Shown: positions 45,460 to 54,495, counted from the stretch's first letter. The stretch is DNA of 64,000 nucleotides from Syntrophus buswellii (GCF_046097065.1 NZ_CP175563.1:310001-374000), one strand, 5' to 3'. A program made the numbers and translations. The notes: generated from the sequence alone by a model not told the origin.

Positions 45460-45504
45460 AAAAAGTTAAATCCCGCCCTTGCCTGTGGGCAAAGGGAGGG
45501 ATTT
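45460..45504 (-). terminator. Terminator after ilvD
   Basis: On the minus strand AAATCCCTCCCTTTGCC pairs with GGCAAGGGCGGGATTT with two irregular positions, around CACA, then AACTTTTTAAA. A long, strong hairpin about 40 bases after the ilvD stop. Confidence 0.8.
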
Positions 45505-45547
45505 TGCAGGAACAAGGGCCTGAATACCCCCTGTCAGCCCGACTGCC

Positions 45548-47209
45548 CTAATCCTTGAAGATAGCCCCCGTACTGGCCGAGGTGACAAGCCGGGCATAGC
45601 GGGCCAGGTAGCCGCCCAGGGCCGGCTGCGGTTTCGGCTGCCATTCCCGCCTTCTCCGCTCCAGCTCTTCATCGCCGACGTTAAGGGTCAGGGTCTTCTC
45701 CGGGATGTTGATGGCGATGCGGTCTCCTTCCCTGATCAGGGCAATGGGACCGCCTTCTGCCGCTTCCGGGGAAATGTGCCCGATGGCGGCCCCGCGGGTG
45801 CCGCCGCTGAAACGGCCGTCCGTCAACAGGGCAACGGAGCTGTCCAGGCCCATGCCGGCGATGGCCGAAGTGGGACTCAGCATTTCCCGCATTCCCGGCC
45901 CGCCCTTCGGCCCCTCGTAGCGGATGACCACAACATCTCCCGCCACGATCCTGCCGCCCAGGATCGCGGCAATCGCTTCATCCTCTGAATCAAAGACCCG
46001 GGCGGTGCCTTCATTGGCCATCATTTCCGGAAGCACCCCGGACTGCTTGACCACGGCGCCGTCGGGGGCAAGGTTCCCCCTGAGAATGGCGATGCCGCCC
46101 TCGGGGCGATAGGCGCGGTTCAGCGGGCGGATCACTTCTTCATTGAGGACCCGGGCCTTTGCCAGGTTTTCCCCGACCGTCTTTCCCGTGACCGTCAGGG
46201 CCGCTTCATCGATCACGCCCCGTTCGCTGATGACCTTCATGACGGCCTGGATGCCTCCCGCGGCGTCCAGCTCCTCGATATGATGGGGGCCGGCCGGGCT
46301 GAGATGGCACAGGTTGGGCGTTTGAGCGCTGACGCTGTTGAAGAGGTCGAGGTCCAGGGTGATACCGGCTTCATGGGCGATGGCCGGGATGTGCAGAACC
46401 GTATTGGTGGAGCATCCCAGGGCCATGTCCACGGCGAGGGCGTTTTTGAAGGCGCTCAGCGTGGCGATGTCGCGGGGGCGGATGTCCCTGGCGACCAGTT
46501 CCATGATCTTCATCCCGGCCTCTTTGGCCAGACGCCGCCGCGCCGCTAAAACCGCCGGAATCGTGCCGTTTCCCGGAAGACCCAGACCAAGGGCCTCTGT
46601 GACGCAGTTCATGGAGTTGGCGGTGAACATGCCGGAGCAGGAGCCGCAGCCCGGGCAGGCGCAGTCTTCCAGGGCATTCAGTTCCTCTTCCGACATCTTG
46701 CCCGCCTTGACCGCGCCGACTCCCTCGAAGACGCTGATGAGGTCCACGGACTTCCCGTCCAGACGCCCGGCCATCATGGGGCCGCCGCTTATGAAGATCG
46801 ACGGGATGTTGAGACGCAGGGCGGCCATCAGCATTCCGGGAATGATCTTGTCGCAGTTGGGTACAAGGACGAGGCCGTCAAAGGGATGGGCCATGACCAT
46901 AGCCTCCGTGGAATCGGCGATGAGCTCCCGGCTGGCCAGGGAATATTTCATCCCCAGGTGGCCCATGGCGATGCCGTCGCAGATTCCGATGGCGGGAAAT
47001 TCCACCGGGGTTCCGCCGGCCATGCGAATCCCCGCTTTGACATCCTCTACGATCCGATCCAGATGGATGTGGCCGGGAATGATTTCATTTGCGGCGTTGA
47101 CAACGCCGATGACGGGACGCTCAAGCTCTTCATCGGTATATCCCATGGCCTTAAACAGAGAACGGTGCGGCGCCCGTTCAAGACCTTTCTTCATGATATC
47201 GCTGCGCAT
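45548..47209 (-). CDS. ilvD: Dihydroxy-acid dehydratase
   Basis: Third step of isoleucine/valine synthesis, 553 residues, with an iron-sulfur cluster. Ligands are in PNCDKIIPGM and CPGCGSCSGMFTANSMNC; VALLTDGRFSGGTRG near the C-terminus is diagnostic. It has its own ribosome site AAGGAG, and lies behind the terminator that follows ilvC, so part of its transcription may come from read-through or from an unseen promoter. Confidence 0.97.
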   Translation of the reverse strand: MRSDIMKKGLERAPHRSLFKAMGYTDEELERPVIGVVNAANEIIPGHIHLDRIVEDVKAGIRMAGGTPVEFPAIGICDGIAMGHLGMKYSLASRELIADSTEAMVMAHPFDGLVLVPNCDKIIPGMLMAALRLNIPSIFISGGPMMAGRLDGKSVDLISVFEGVGAVKAGKMSEEELNALEDCACPGCGSCSGMFTANSMNCVTEALGLGLPGNGTIPAVLAARRRLAKEAGMKIMELVARDIRPRDIATLSAFKNALAVDMALGCSTNTVLHIPAIAHEAGITLDLDLFNSVSAQTPNLCHLSPAGPHHIEELDAAGGIQAVMKVISERGVIDEAALTVTGKTVGENLAKARVLNEEVIRPLNRAYRPEGGIAILRGNLAPDGAVVKQSGVLPEMMANEGTARVFDSEDEAIAAILGGRIVAGDVVVIRYEGPKGGPGMREMLSPTSAIAGMGLDSSVALLTDGRFSGGTRGAAIGHISPEAAEGGPIALIREGDRIAINIPEKTLTLNVGDEELERRRREWQPKPQPALGGYLARYARLVTSASTGAIFKD

Positions 47210-47240
47210 GGACTTCTCCTTCCGGGAACTGTTTCCCTGT

Positions 47241-47283
47241 AAAAAAAGGGGATTAACCCGCTGATCGAAACCGGTTAATCCCC
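47241..47283 (-). terminator. Terminator between ilvC and ilvD
   Basis: On the minus strand GGGGATTAACC and GGTTAATCCCC pair perfectly over 11 bases (arms 47283-47273 and 47258-47248), followed by TTTTTTT (47247-47241). It ends the ilvB2-ilvC transcript about 70 bases after ilvC and just before ilvD. Confidence 0.88.
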
Positions 47284-47353
47284 TGCAAAAACGTTAAGAC
47301 GCGACATGTACTTCCCGTTTCTTATTTGACGCCATGATTCAGAATGGGAACTG

Positions 47354-48400
47354 CTATTTCTTCCGCCGCTCGGGGCGCAGATTGCGCACGGCGGCCCCGG
47401 CCTTCCACATTTCGCTGTTATGGATAACTTCCAGTTCCTTCCGCAGCTTTTCCCGATAATCCGGGGCCTGGCTGGCCTCAAGCACGATCTGGGTCTCACG
47501 GCCGCTCTTCACGCTTTCGTAGAGGGAATCGAAGACGGGCGCGACGGCGTCACGGAAACGGTCCTTCCAGTCCAGGGCTCCTCGCTGGGCGGTGATGCTG
47601 CAGTTGGCGTACATCCAGTCCATGCCGTTTTCCGCTACGAGACGGATGAGGCTCTGCGTCAGCTCTTCCACGGTTTCGTTGAAGGCTTCGCTGGGGCTGT
47701 GGCCGTTTTTGCGCAGGACGTTGTACTGGGCCTCCATGACGCCGGCCAGGCAACCCATGAGCACGCCCCGCTCGCCGGTTAGATCGCTGTAGACTTCCTG
47801 CTCAAAGGTGGTGGGAAAGAGATAGCCTGAGCCGATGGCGATCCCCACCGCCAGGGTCCGTTCCCGGGCTTTGCCCGTGGCGTCCTGAAAAACGGCATAA
47901 CTGGAATTGATGCCGCTGCCGTCGAGGAAATTCGACCTCACGGTCGTGCCGGAGCCTTTAGGGGCCACCAGGATGACGTCGATGTCCGCCGGGGGAATCA
48001 CCCCGGTCTGCTCTTTATAAACAATGGAGAACCCGTGGGAAAAGTAAAGGGCATTGCCCGGCTGCAGGCAGTTTTTCATCACCGGCCACATTTCCTTCTG
48101 GCCTGCGTCGGAGAGAAGGTACTGGATGATGGTGCCCCGTTTGGCTGCCTCTTCCGGGGAAAAGAGCGTTTCTCCGGGGACGAATCCGTCGGCAACCGCC
48201 TGATCCCAGGCATAGGGCCCTTCGCCGACAAGGACGTTGACCCCGTTATCGCGCATGTTCAGAGATTGGCCCCGTCCCTGAATGCCGTAGCCGACAACGG
48301 CGACAACCTCATTTTTCAGCACCTGCCGCGCCTTTTCCAACGTGAACTCTTCAGATGTGATAACCTCCTCCACGATACCGCCGAAATCAATTTTTGCCAT
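47354..48400 (-). CDS. ilvC: Ketol-acid reductoisomerase
   Basis: Second step of branched-chain synthesis, 348 residues. Rossmann loop VAVVGYGIQGRGQSLNMRD (about 33-51); PADIDVILVAPKGSGTTVR and EVYSDLTGERGVLMGCLAG follow, the latter with the magnesium-binding Asp/Glu. Ribosome site AAGGAGG. It lies behind ilvN1 with a 156-base gap containing a perfect palindrome. Confidence 0.97.
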   Translation of the reverse strand: MAKIDFGGIVEEVITSEEFTLEKARQVLKNEVVAVVGYGIQGRGQSLNMRDNGVNVLVGEGPYAWDQAVADGFVPGETLFSPEEAAKRGTIIQYLLSDAGQKEMWPVMKNCLQPGNALYFSHGFSIVYKEQTGVIPPADIDVILVAPKGSGTTVRSNFLDGSGINSSYAVFQDATGKARERTLAVGIAIGSGYLFPTTFEQEVYSDLTGERGVLMGCLAGVMEAQYNVLRKNGHSPSEAFNETVEELTQSLIRLVAENGMDWMYANCSITAQRGALDWKDRFRDAVAPVFDSLYESVKSGRETQIVLEASQAPDYREKLRKELEVIHNSEMWKAGAAVRNLRPERRKK

Positions 48401-48462
48401 ACGTTGCCTCCTTATATCCTGAACCCGGTATTTTTATCATGTTCTTCAGAACGTTTCATAAG

Positions 48463-48493
48463 ACATAGGGGCAATGGCCCATTGCCCCTATGT
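48463..48493. repeat. Perfect 31-base palindrome between ilvN1 and ilvC
   Basis: ACATAGGGGCAATGG and CCATTGCCCCTATGT flank a single C: 15-base arms with no mismatch. There is no T-run on either side, so it is not a standard terminator. In RNA it would form a stable hairpin between two genes of the same operon, where it could stop 3' exonucleases and adjust relative amounts of the two messages. Confidence 0.8.
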
Positions 48494-48556
48494 GAAGAAA
48501 CGATCTTTATTTCTTCTGCTGAAGCGGGAATGCGGTTCCCCCTTGAGCGGCCAATC

Positions 48557-49030
48557 CTAAAGTGTGATGCTGCCTGTCCTGGCAAAATCATCAATGCCCA
48601 GCTGCTCCAGGGCGGCGAAGGCGTTGTCCATGTCTTCCTTGTTGCCCGCCAATTCAAGGACGCCATATCCAGCGCCGGTTTCTATCACTTCTCCCCTGTA
48701 TCTGTCAACGATTTCCATGATTTTGTCCTGGTTTTCCCCGGTCATCGGCATGCGGATCAGCATCATCTCGCGAAGGGGAAGACCCAGGCTGGTCAGATCC
48801 GTAACCTGGTGGATATCGACGAGGCGGTTGAGCTGCTTTTCTATTTTTATAATCGTGTCCTGGTCCCCGTGCGTCGTAATGAGAATCTTCGTGATCCGGG
48901 GATCTCTCGTGATATTGGCGGTGATGCTGTCGATGTTGAAGCCGCGGCCGCTGAAGGTTCCGGCGATGCGGGCCAGCACATCGGGCTTGTTGCTGGCCAG
49001 GATTGAAATGACGCTTTCCTTGATGTCCAT
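48557..49030 (-). CDS. ilvN: Acetolactate synthase small subunit (first copy)
   Basis: Regulatory subunit of 157 residues. An ACT domain at about 4-75 (ISILASNKPDVLARIAGTFS, GFNIDSITANIT) gives valine feedback; the C-terminal half activates the large subunit (REMMLIRMPM). It lies 56 bases behind ilvB1, its likely partner. A second small subunit is at 50853-51353. Confidence 0.95.
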   Translation of the reverse strand: MDIKESVISILASNKPDVLARIAGTFSGRGFNIDSITANITRDPRITKILITTHGDQDTIIKIEKQLNRLVDIHQVTDLTSLGLPLREMMLIRMPMTGENQDKIMEIVDRYRGEVIETGAGYGVLELAGNKEDMDNAFAALEQLGIDDFARTGSITL

Positions 49031-49086
49031 TTTACGGCAAACCTTTCTTTGGATGAAGTGTATGGGCGGAAAAAACCCGTCTTGGA

Positions 49087-50793
49087 TCAGTCGGCCTCCT
49101 GCCTCAGGTTTCCAAGCTTCATGTCCGTCAGCGCGGCGCCCGGGCTGACCATGGGATAAACCTGCTCCTCCGGCTCCACTTGAAAATCCATCATGACGAC
49201 CCCGGGGGTTTCCAGTCCCTTTCGCAGGACATCCTCCACTTCCTCGGGCTTCGTGGCTCTCAGTCCGACGGCTCCGAAGGCTTCAGCCAGCTTCACAAAA
49301 TCGAGCGTCTGTTTCATATGGGTCTGAGAGTAGCGTTTTCCGTAGAACATTTCCTGCCACTGCCGGACCATGCCCAGAAAGCTGTTGTTCAGGATGACGA
49401 CCTTGACAGGCAGATTGTAGTGGACGGCGGTGGCCAGTTCCTGGATGTTCATCTGAATGCTGCCGTCCCCGGCAATGTCGACGACCGTGCGGTCCGGAAA
49501 GGCCACCTGGGCACCGATGGCCGCGGGAAGACCGAAGCCCATCGTACCCAGTCCACCCGATGAGATGAAGGTGTCCGGGTAATCGAAGTGGTAGAACTGG
49601 GCCGCCCACATCTGATTCTGCCCGACTTCCGTCGTGATGATGGCCTGCCCCTTTGTCAGTTCGTAGAGCTTTTCGATGACACACTGGGGCTTGATCTTAT
49701 CGCTGCGGCAGTAACCCAGTGGAACCGCCCTCTTCCATTTTGTGATCTGATCCAGCCAGTCCCGGGTCTGATCCTCGGAAAGAAGGACCCGGCCCCCGGC
49801 CATCGTGTTGAGGCGCTGCAAGGCTTCCCGGCAGTCGCTGATGATGGAGACATGGGCCTTGACGATTTTGTTGATCGAAACGGGGTCGATATCGATGTGA
49901 ATAATCCGGGCGTTCGGTGCGAATTCCGCGACCTTGGAGGTGACGCGGTCGTCAAAGCGCACTCCGACGGCGATCAGCAGGTCGCTGTGGCTGACGGCCA
50001 TATTGGCGTAATACGTCCCGTGCATGCCCAGCATCCCGAGCCAGCGTGGATCCGTTCCCGGAAAGGCTCCCAGCCCCATGAGCGAGGCGGTGACCGGTGC
50101 GTTGACCGCATCGACGAAGGTCCGCAGTTCTGAGACGGCCTTTCCCCGGAGGATTCCGCCGCCGACGAAGATGACGGGCCTGCGGGAGGCCTTGATGAGG
50201 CTGATAGCCTCTGCACAGGCCCCATCGATGGATTCCCTGGACGGTTCTGCGGGCAGGTTGACGGCCATGGAAATCTTCTCTTCTTCCAGAGTCGCCTGGA
50301 GGATATCTTTAGGAATGTCCACCAGCACGGGACCGGGGCGCCCGCTCCGGGCGATGTGGAAGGCCTCGCGGATGTTGCGACCCAGATCTTCAACCGTTCG
50401 AACGAGGAAATTGTGCTTGGTGCAGGGACGGGTAATGCCGGTAATGTCCACTTCCTGAAACGCGTCCTTGCCGATCATATGGGTCGGAACCTGCCCGGTC
50501 AGAATGACCACCGGGATGGAATCCGCGTAGGCGTTGGCGATCCCCGTCACGGTGTTGGTGGCGCCGGGGCCTGAAGTAACCAGGCAGACACCGGTTTTCC
50601 CCGTTGCGCGGGCGTAACCGTCCGCTGCGTGGACCGCGCCCTGTTCATGGCGGACCAGGTAATGTTGAATTCCTTCCTGTCGGTACATTTCATCGTAGAG
50701 ATCGATAACGGACCCTCCGGGATAGCCGAAGATGGTGTCCACGCCTTCTGCATGCAGGGCTTTAAATAGGATTTGCGATCCGGTGAGCTTCAC
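49087..50793 (-). CDS. ilvB: Acetolactate synthase large subunit (first copy)
   Basis: ThDP- and FAD-dependent condensation of pyruvate, 568 residues. N-terminal Glu in HEQGAVHAADGYARA; ThDP motif GDGSIQMNIQELATAVHYNL to VVILNN; three-domain layout as in biosynthetic AHAS. It is the second of two tandem copies (the other at 51447-53120); the two are clearly different in sequence, so this is an old duplication, not an assembly repeat. Confidence 0.96.
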   Translation of the reverse strand: MKLTGSQILFKALHAEGVDTIFGYPGGSVIDLYDEMYRQEGIQHYLVRHEQGAVHAADGYARATGKTGVCLVTSGPGATNTVTGIANAYADSIPVVILTGQVPTHMIGKDAFQEVDITGITRPCTKHNFLVRTVEDLGRNIREAFHIARSGRPGPVLVDIPKDILQATLEEEKISMAVNLPAEPSRESIDGACAEAISLIKASRRPVIFVGGGILRGKAVSELRTFVDAVNAPVTASLMGLGAFPGTDPRWLGMLGMHGTYYANMAVSHSDLLIAVGVRFDDRVTSKVAEFAPNARIIHIDIDPVSINKIVKAHVSIISDCREALQRLNTMAGGRVLLSEDQTRDWLDQITKWKRAVPLGYCRSDKIKPQCVIEKLYELTKGQAIITTEVGQNQMWAAQFYHFDYPDTFISSGGLGTMGFGLPAAIGAQVAFPDRTVVDIAGDGSIQMNIQELATAVHYNLPVKVVILNNSFLGMVRQWQEMFYGKRYSQTHMKQTLDFVKLAEAFGAVGLRATKPEEVEDVLRKGLETPGVVMMDFQVEPEEQVYPMVSPGAALTDMKLGNLRQEAD

Positions 50794-50852
50794 AAAAATA
50801 CCCCCTTATCATTATGTATAAATTCTTCGTCCTCAAGGGATCCGGGAGGGAT

Positions 50853-51353
50853 TCATTCCGGATCATTCTTGGGATTGAGCGGGATGGCGATGCATCCCGT
50901 CCGATTCATCATTTCGACATCAAACGTCTGAAAGTACTGGAAGACCGCATCATTTTCAGAGCGACTTCCAGAGGTTTCGATAATATAGTAATCCGGCCGC
51001 ATGGCCACGATCCTGCATCCCAGGGTGTTTAACGCCTGAAGAGCCTCCGCGTGGCGTCCGGGGGTAATCTTCAGACCCAGGAGCATCATTTCCCTCTTGA
51101 GAAATCGTTCGCCTGTATAATCCAGAACATCTACAATATCAACCAGTTTATCAAGCTGCTTCTTGATCTTTTCCGTAAAATCCGCATCGGCGTTGCTCGT
51201 CAAGGTGATCCGTGAAATTTCCGGGTTCGCCGTGGGAGCGACGCAGAGGGTCTTGATGTTGTATCCCCGGCCGCTGAACACTCCTGCAACGCGCGACAGC
51301 ACCCCGGGCTCGTTCTTGACCAGAATCGTAATGGTATGTTCTTCCATGCTCAT
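50853..51353 (-). CDS. Acetolactate synthase small subunit (second copy)
   Basis: 166 residues of the IlvN/IlvH family. ACT domain: ITILVKNEPGVLSRVAGVFS, GYNIKTLCVAPT (about 8-45). C-terminal part REMMLLGLKI is family-like. The start is GTG/ATG 51353 or ATG 51347 (MEEHT). It lies between the second ilvB and the first ilvB, so the operon order is B2-N2-B1-N1. Confidence 0.93.
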   Translation of the reverse strand: MSMEEHTITILVKNEPGVLSRVAGVFSGRGYNIKTLCVAPTANPEISRITLTSNADADFTEKIKKQLDKLVDIVDVLDYTGERFLKREMMLLGLKITPGRHAEALQALNTLGCRIVAMRPDYYIIETSGSRSENDAVFQYFQTFDVEMMNRTGCIAIPLNPKNDPE

Positions 51354-51446
51354 GGCCTGTTCTTTTCCTCCCTAAAATATCCCCGCCGTATCTCTTGTTC
51401 CTTCAAAAGCCGGCGGACCGGGGAGCTGGGTCCCCTTCATCCGTTC

Positions 51447-53120
51447 TCAGTCGCCGACTCCGTGAATCATTGCCGTGTTCGCCTGCCCAGGGGGGATGAT
51501 CGGGAAGACGTAATCGTTCTCATCCACAACCACCTCCAGCAGGTGGGGGCCTTCCGCCCGGGCCAGGGCGGCCAGGGCCGCTTCGGGGTTCTCATCCACG
51601 GAGATTCTCTCCGCCGGGACGCCGAAGCCCTTCGCCACCGCCACCAGATCCACGTGATTGCCCAGTTCGATGGTGTTGAAGCGGCCTTCGTAGAAAAGAT
51701 CCTGAATCTGGCGGATCATCCCCAAGTGGCGATTGTTGAGGACGACGATTTTAACCGGGATCTTGTAATAGCTCAGGGTGGCCAGTTCCTGGATGTTCAT
51801 GTAGAATCCCCCGTCTCCGCAGATGGCCACAACGGATTTGTCCGGCATGCCGATCTTGGCGCCGATTGCCGCCGGGACGCTGAACCCCATGGTTCCCATG
51901 CCGCCGCTGGTGATAAGGCCGCGCGGCGTGCGGGCCTTCCAGGTGCGGAGAGTCCATATCTGGTTCAAGCCCACGTCGGAGACGGCGATGGTTTCTTTGG
52001 GCATGGCCTCCTGGATCATACTGATCAGATGACCCGCCTTTCCGCAACCCTTGAAGGGAAGGCAGAAATCCTTGGCTTCCCGCTCCTGCTGGATGCGCTG
52101 CAGCCAGGCGGACCTGTCTCTCGACTCCACAAGATTCAGAAGGGCCGAAATGGTTTCCTGGATATCGCCCACATAAGGCAGAGCCACCTTGACATTCTTT
52201 CCGATTGAGGTGGGATCGATGTCAATCTGGGCGATGGTGGCCAGCGGCGCGAATTCATCGATGAGAGACGTGCTGCGATCGGAGAAACGCATGCCGACGG
52301 CCAGGATAAAATCGGACTGGTGCACCGTGCTGTTTGCCAGCTCATTGCCGTGGGTGCCGATGAAGCCAAGATCGTAGCCGTTACCGGAGGCGATCGAACC
52401 CACGCCCATCATGGTGGTGGTGAAGGGGATCCCTCCCTTTTCGATCAAGGCGCGCATCAGGTCGCAGGCATTGCTCAGCTTCACACCGCCCCCCATGATG
52501 ATCACGGGGCGTTCGCTCATATTCAGCGCCCGGGCTATTTTCCCCAGCTGGTCCAGATTAGACGGGACTTTTTCTGCGGCGGACGACGGAGTCTCCTCCG
52601 GGGGATCCGCCTTTTCACACCGGGAAGCGAGGATGTCCCTGGGCATATCGACCAGCAGCGGTCCCGGCCGGCCGGACCTCGCCAGCTGAAAGGCCCGGCG
52701 CAGAACCGAAGCCAGGTTGTTCACGTTATTCACCTGATAGCTGTGCTTGGTGATCGGCAGCGTAATTCCTACAATGTCCGTTTCCTGAAAAGAATCCCGA
52801 CCCATCAGGCTGGTATTGACCTGACAGGTCAGAGCGACCACGGGTGAAGAGTCCATGAAGGCGGTCGCGATGCCGGTCACCAGATTGGTGGCGCCAGGTC
52901 CTGACGTGGAGAGGCACACTCCCACTTTCCCGGTGGCACGGGCATACCCATCCGCGGCGTGGGCGGCTGCCTGTTCATGCCGTGTCAGGTAATGACGGAT
53001 GGGGCTGTCCTTCAGCCGGTCGTGAAGCGGCAGCGAGCTTGCCCCGGGATAGCCGAAGATGGCTTCCACCCCTTCCTCCTGGAGGATTTGTAAAACGATA
53101 TCTGCACCGATGGTGTCCAT
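51447..53120 (-). CDS. Acetolactate synthase large subunit (second copy)
   Basis: 557 residues, ThDP-dependent. HEQAAAHAADGYARATGK (Glu), GDGGFYMNIQELATLSYYKI and IVVLNN, all intact. It differs from ilvB1 at ADGYA-flanking positions and in the quinone-like pocket loops, so different affinity (pyruvate versus 2-oxobutyrate) or different feedback control is plausible. It is the first structural gene behind the attenuator; AAGGAG lies 13 bases upstream. Confidence 0.94.
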   Translation of the reverse strand: MDTIGADIVLQILQEEGVEAIFGYPGASSLPLHDRLKDSPIRHYLTRHEQAAAHAADGYARATGKVGVCLSTSGPGATNLVTGIATAFMDSSPVVALTCQVNTSLMGRDSFQETDIVGITLPITKHSYQVNNVNNLASVLRRAFQLARSGRPGPLLVDMPRDILASRCEKADPPEETPSSAAEKVPSNLDQLGKIARALNMSERPVIIMGGGVKLSNACDLMRALIEKGGIPFTTTMMGVGSIASGNGYDLGFIGTHGNELANSTVHQSDFILAVGMRFSDRSTSLIDEFAPLATIAQIDIDPTSIGKNVKVALPYVGDIQETISALLNLVESRDRSAWLQRIQQEREAKDFCLPFKGCGKAGHLISMIQEAMPKETIAVSDVGLNQIWTLRTWKARTPRGLITSGGMGTMGFSVPAAIGAKIGMPDKSVVAICGDGGFYMNIQELATLSYYKIPVKIVVLNNRHLGMIRQIQDLFYEGRFNTIELGNHVDLVAVAKGFGVPAERISVDENPEAALAALARAEGPHLLEVVVDENDYVFPIIPPGQANTAMIHGVGD

Positions 53121-53259
53121 GATCTTTCGATACTCCTTTCATTCCTGACAGCTTTCCCGGCAGAGGGCCAAAACGGGTCAGTCCCCTCCGGATCTTCGTA
53201 TTTCAAGGAAGCGGATCGTGTTGCGTTCCATGTTTTCTTCAAAGGCATCGCCGCGGTTC

Positions 53260-53300
53260 AAAAACAAAAGAGCCGCATTTGTATGCAATGCGGCTCTTTT
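53260..53300 (-). terminator. Attenuator hairpin 2 of the ilv operon
   Basis: On the minus strand AAAAGAGCCGCAT (53300-53288) and ATGCGGCTCTTTT (53279-53267) form a perfect 13-base stem with an 8-base loop; TGTTTTTG follows. Its left arm shares GAGCCGCA with hairpin 1, so it can pair alternatively with the right arm of hairpin 1 (TGCGGCTC). About 145 bases before ilvB2. Confidence 0.85.
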
Positions 53301-53345
53301 CCAAAAAAAGAAGAGCCGCAGATCCTTTCAGGGGCCTGCGGCTCT
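53301..53345 (-). terminator. Attenuator hairpin 1 of the ilv operon
   Basis: On the minus strand GAGCCGCA (53344-53337) and TGCGGCTC (53320-53313) form the stem, followed by TTCTTTTTTTGG. It begins about 20 bases after the stop of the leader peptide, so ribosome stalling on Ile/Leu/Val codons would influence folding. Two terminator-like hairpins in tandem with interchangeable arms are a regulated switch. Confidence 0.85.
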
Positions 53346-53363
53346 CAGTTCCTTATTTTGTTG

Positions 53364-53444
53364 TTAAAGAAACCGAGCAGCAGTCCCCCTGCGTACGATG
53401 ACTACGGTTATAATGCCCAGTATCAGAAGAATGTTTTTCAGCAT
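53364..53444 (-). CDS. ilvL: ilv leader peptide (attenuation)
   Basis: A 26-codon frame, ATG at 53444 to TAA at 53364, reading MLKNILLILGIITVVIVRRG then TAARFL. Eleven of residues 2-17 are Leu, Ile or Val, in codons of all three. AAGGAA lies 9 bases upstream. With the hairpins that follow, this is a classical leader for transcription attenuation of branched-chain genes. Too short for a usual ORF listing. Confidence 0.9.
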   Translation of the reverse strand: MLKNILLILGIITVVIVRRGTAARFL

Positions 53445-53487
53445 GACACGCGTTCCTTATAAATACTTAAGAAGAAATATGGTTTCC

Positions 53488-53516
53488 CAATATCAGAAAA
53501 AGAAAAATATTGTCAA
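53488..53516 (-). promoter_or_regulatory. Promoter of the ilv leader
   Basis: On the minus strand TTGACA (53516-53511), 17 bases, ATATTG (53493-53488). The -35 box is perfect; the -10 box is weak. Transcription would begin near 53481, about 37 bases before the leader ATG. Confidence 0.5.
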
Positions 53517-53639
53517 GGAAATTCTTGAAAAAAGGTTTATTTCCTTATCAAAGGACGCATGTTGATCCCCTACCCAATAAAACGTGACAGAATCCGGAAC
53601 CATTGCACGGGATCCCGCTATTGCAGAAGCCGATTTTAT

Positions 53640-53668
53640 TTGACATGCTCCGCAACTTTCCCTAAGAT
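53640..53668 (+). promoter_or_regulatory. Promoter of the acetate transporter gene
   Basis: TTGACA (53640-53645), a 17-base spacer, TAAGAT (53663-53668): a strong sigma-70 match, 60 bases before the SatP start. The divergent ilv promoter lies 124 bases to the left. Confidence 0.65.
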
Positions 53669-53727
53669 TCGCCCAGTTAGCGGGGCGTTTGTGTAACTAA
53701 CAGAAATTATTGAGGAGGTTTATCATC

Positions 53728-54291
53728 ATGTCGGACAATCTAGCGAATCCTGCACCACTGGGCCTTATGGGCTTTGGAATGACAACCGTTCTTTTGAACC
53801 TTCACAACGCCGGGCTCTTCGAGCTGGGTGCGGGCATCCTGGCCATGGGCATCTTTTATGGCGGCATGGCTCAGGTCATTGCCGGGATCATGGAGTTCAA
53901 GAAAGGCAACACCTTCGGTACGACGGCGTTTACCTCCTATGGCCTGTTCTGGCTCACCCTGGTTTTCCTCGTTTACTTCAACGGTCAGTTCGGAATTCCG
54001 AAAAACAGCGAAGCGTTCATGACGGCCTATCTGTTCATGTGGGGGGTGTTTACCTTTTTCATGTGGTTCGGCACCTGGAAGTCCACCCGCGTTCTGCAGG
54101 CCGTTTTTCTGACCTTGACCATCCTGTTCTGGATGCTGGCTGCCCGGGACGGTTTCGGATGGAAAGGCACCTGGGCGGTCATGACGGGGTGGGAAGGGGT
54201 CCTGTGCGGTTCCCTGGCGATTTACTGCGCCATGGGGCAGGTGCTCAACGAAAGCTTCGGCCGCACCGTGCTTCCCCTCGGGGCGAAGTAG
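53728..54291 (+). CDS. Acetate uptake transporter (GPR1/FUN34/SatP family)
   Basis: Acetate/succinate channel of 187 residues with six predicted helices. NLANPAPLGLMGFGMTTVLLN holds the NPAPLGL motif of the family; GGMAQVIAGIMEFKKGNTFG and FTSYGLFWLTLVF are also typical. The start is ATG 53728 (MSDNLANPA), with GAGGAGG 9-10 bases upstream; the frame opens at 53710. In an acetate-producing syntroph it could run as an efflux route. Confidence 0.93.
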   Translation: MSDNLANPAPLGLMGFGMTTVLLNLHNAGLFELGAGILAMGIFYGGMAQVIAGIMEFKKGNTFGTTAFTSYGLFWLTLVFLVYFNGQFGIPKNSEAFMTAYLFMWGVFTFFMWFGTWKSTRVLQAVFLTLTILFWMLAARDGFGWKGTWAVMTGWEGVLCGSLAIYCAMGQVLNESFGRTVLPLGAK

Positions 54292-54456
54292 GTTCTGCGA
54301 AAAACGAGCCGCCCCGGCGCTTCCAGGCCGCCACATCCGGAACGGAGTTCTTCTGATGCTCCATCCTGCCGGCTTGGCTGCTGCCGATGGGCACGTCATC
54401 TTTACCCGAAGTCGTCGCTTTTTTCGTCATCGGGAACTTTTATCGACAAGTCAGCG

Positions 54457-54495
54457 GCAACGCTCCCGGGGCCCTGCCGGGAGCGTTGCTTTTTA
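54457..54495 (+). terminator. Terminator after the acetate transporter
   Basis: GCAACGCTCCCGG (54457-54469) and CCGGGAGCGTTGC (54477-54489) pair perfectly over 13 bases around a 7-base loop, followed by TTTTT. It lies about 165 bases after the stop; the intervening DNA shows no gene. Confidence 0.9.
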
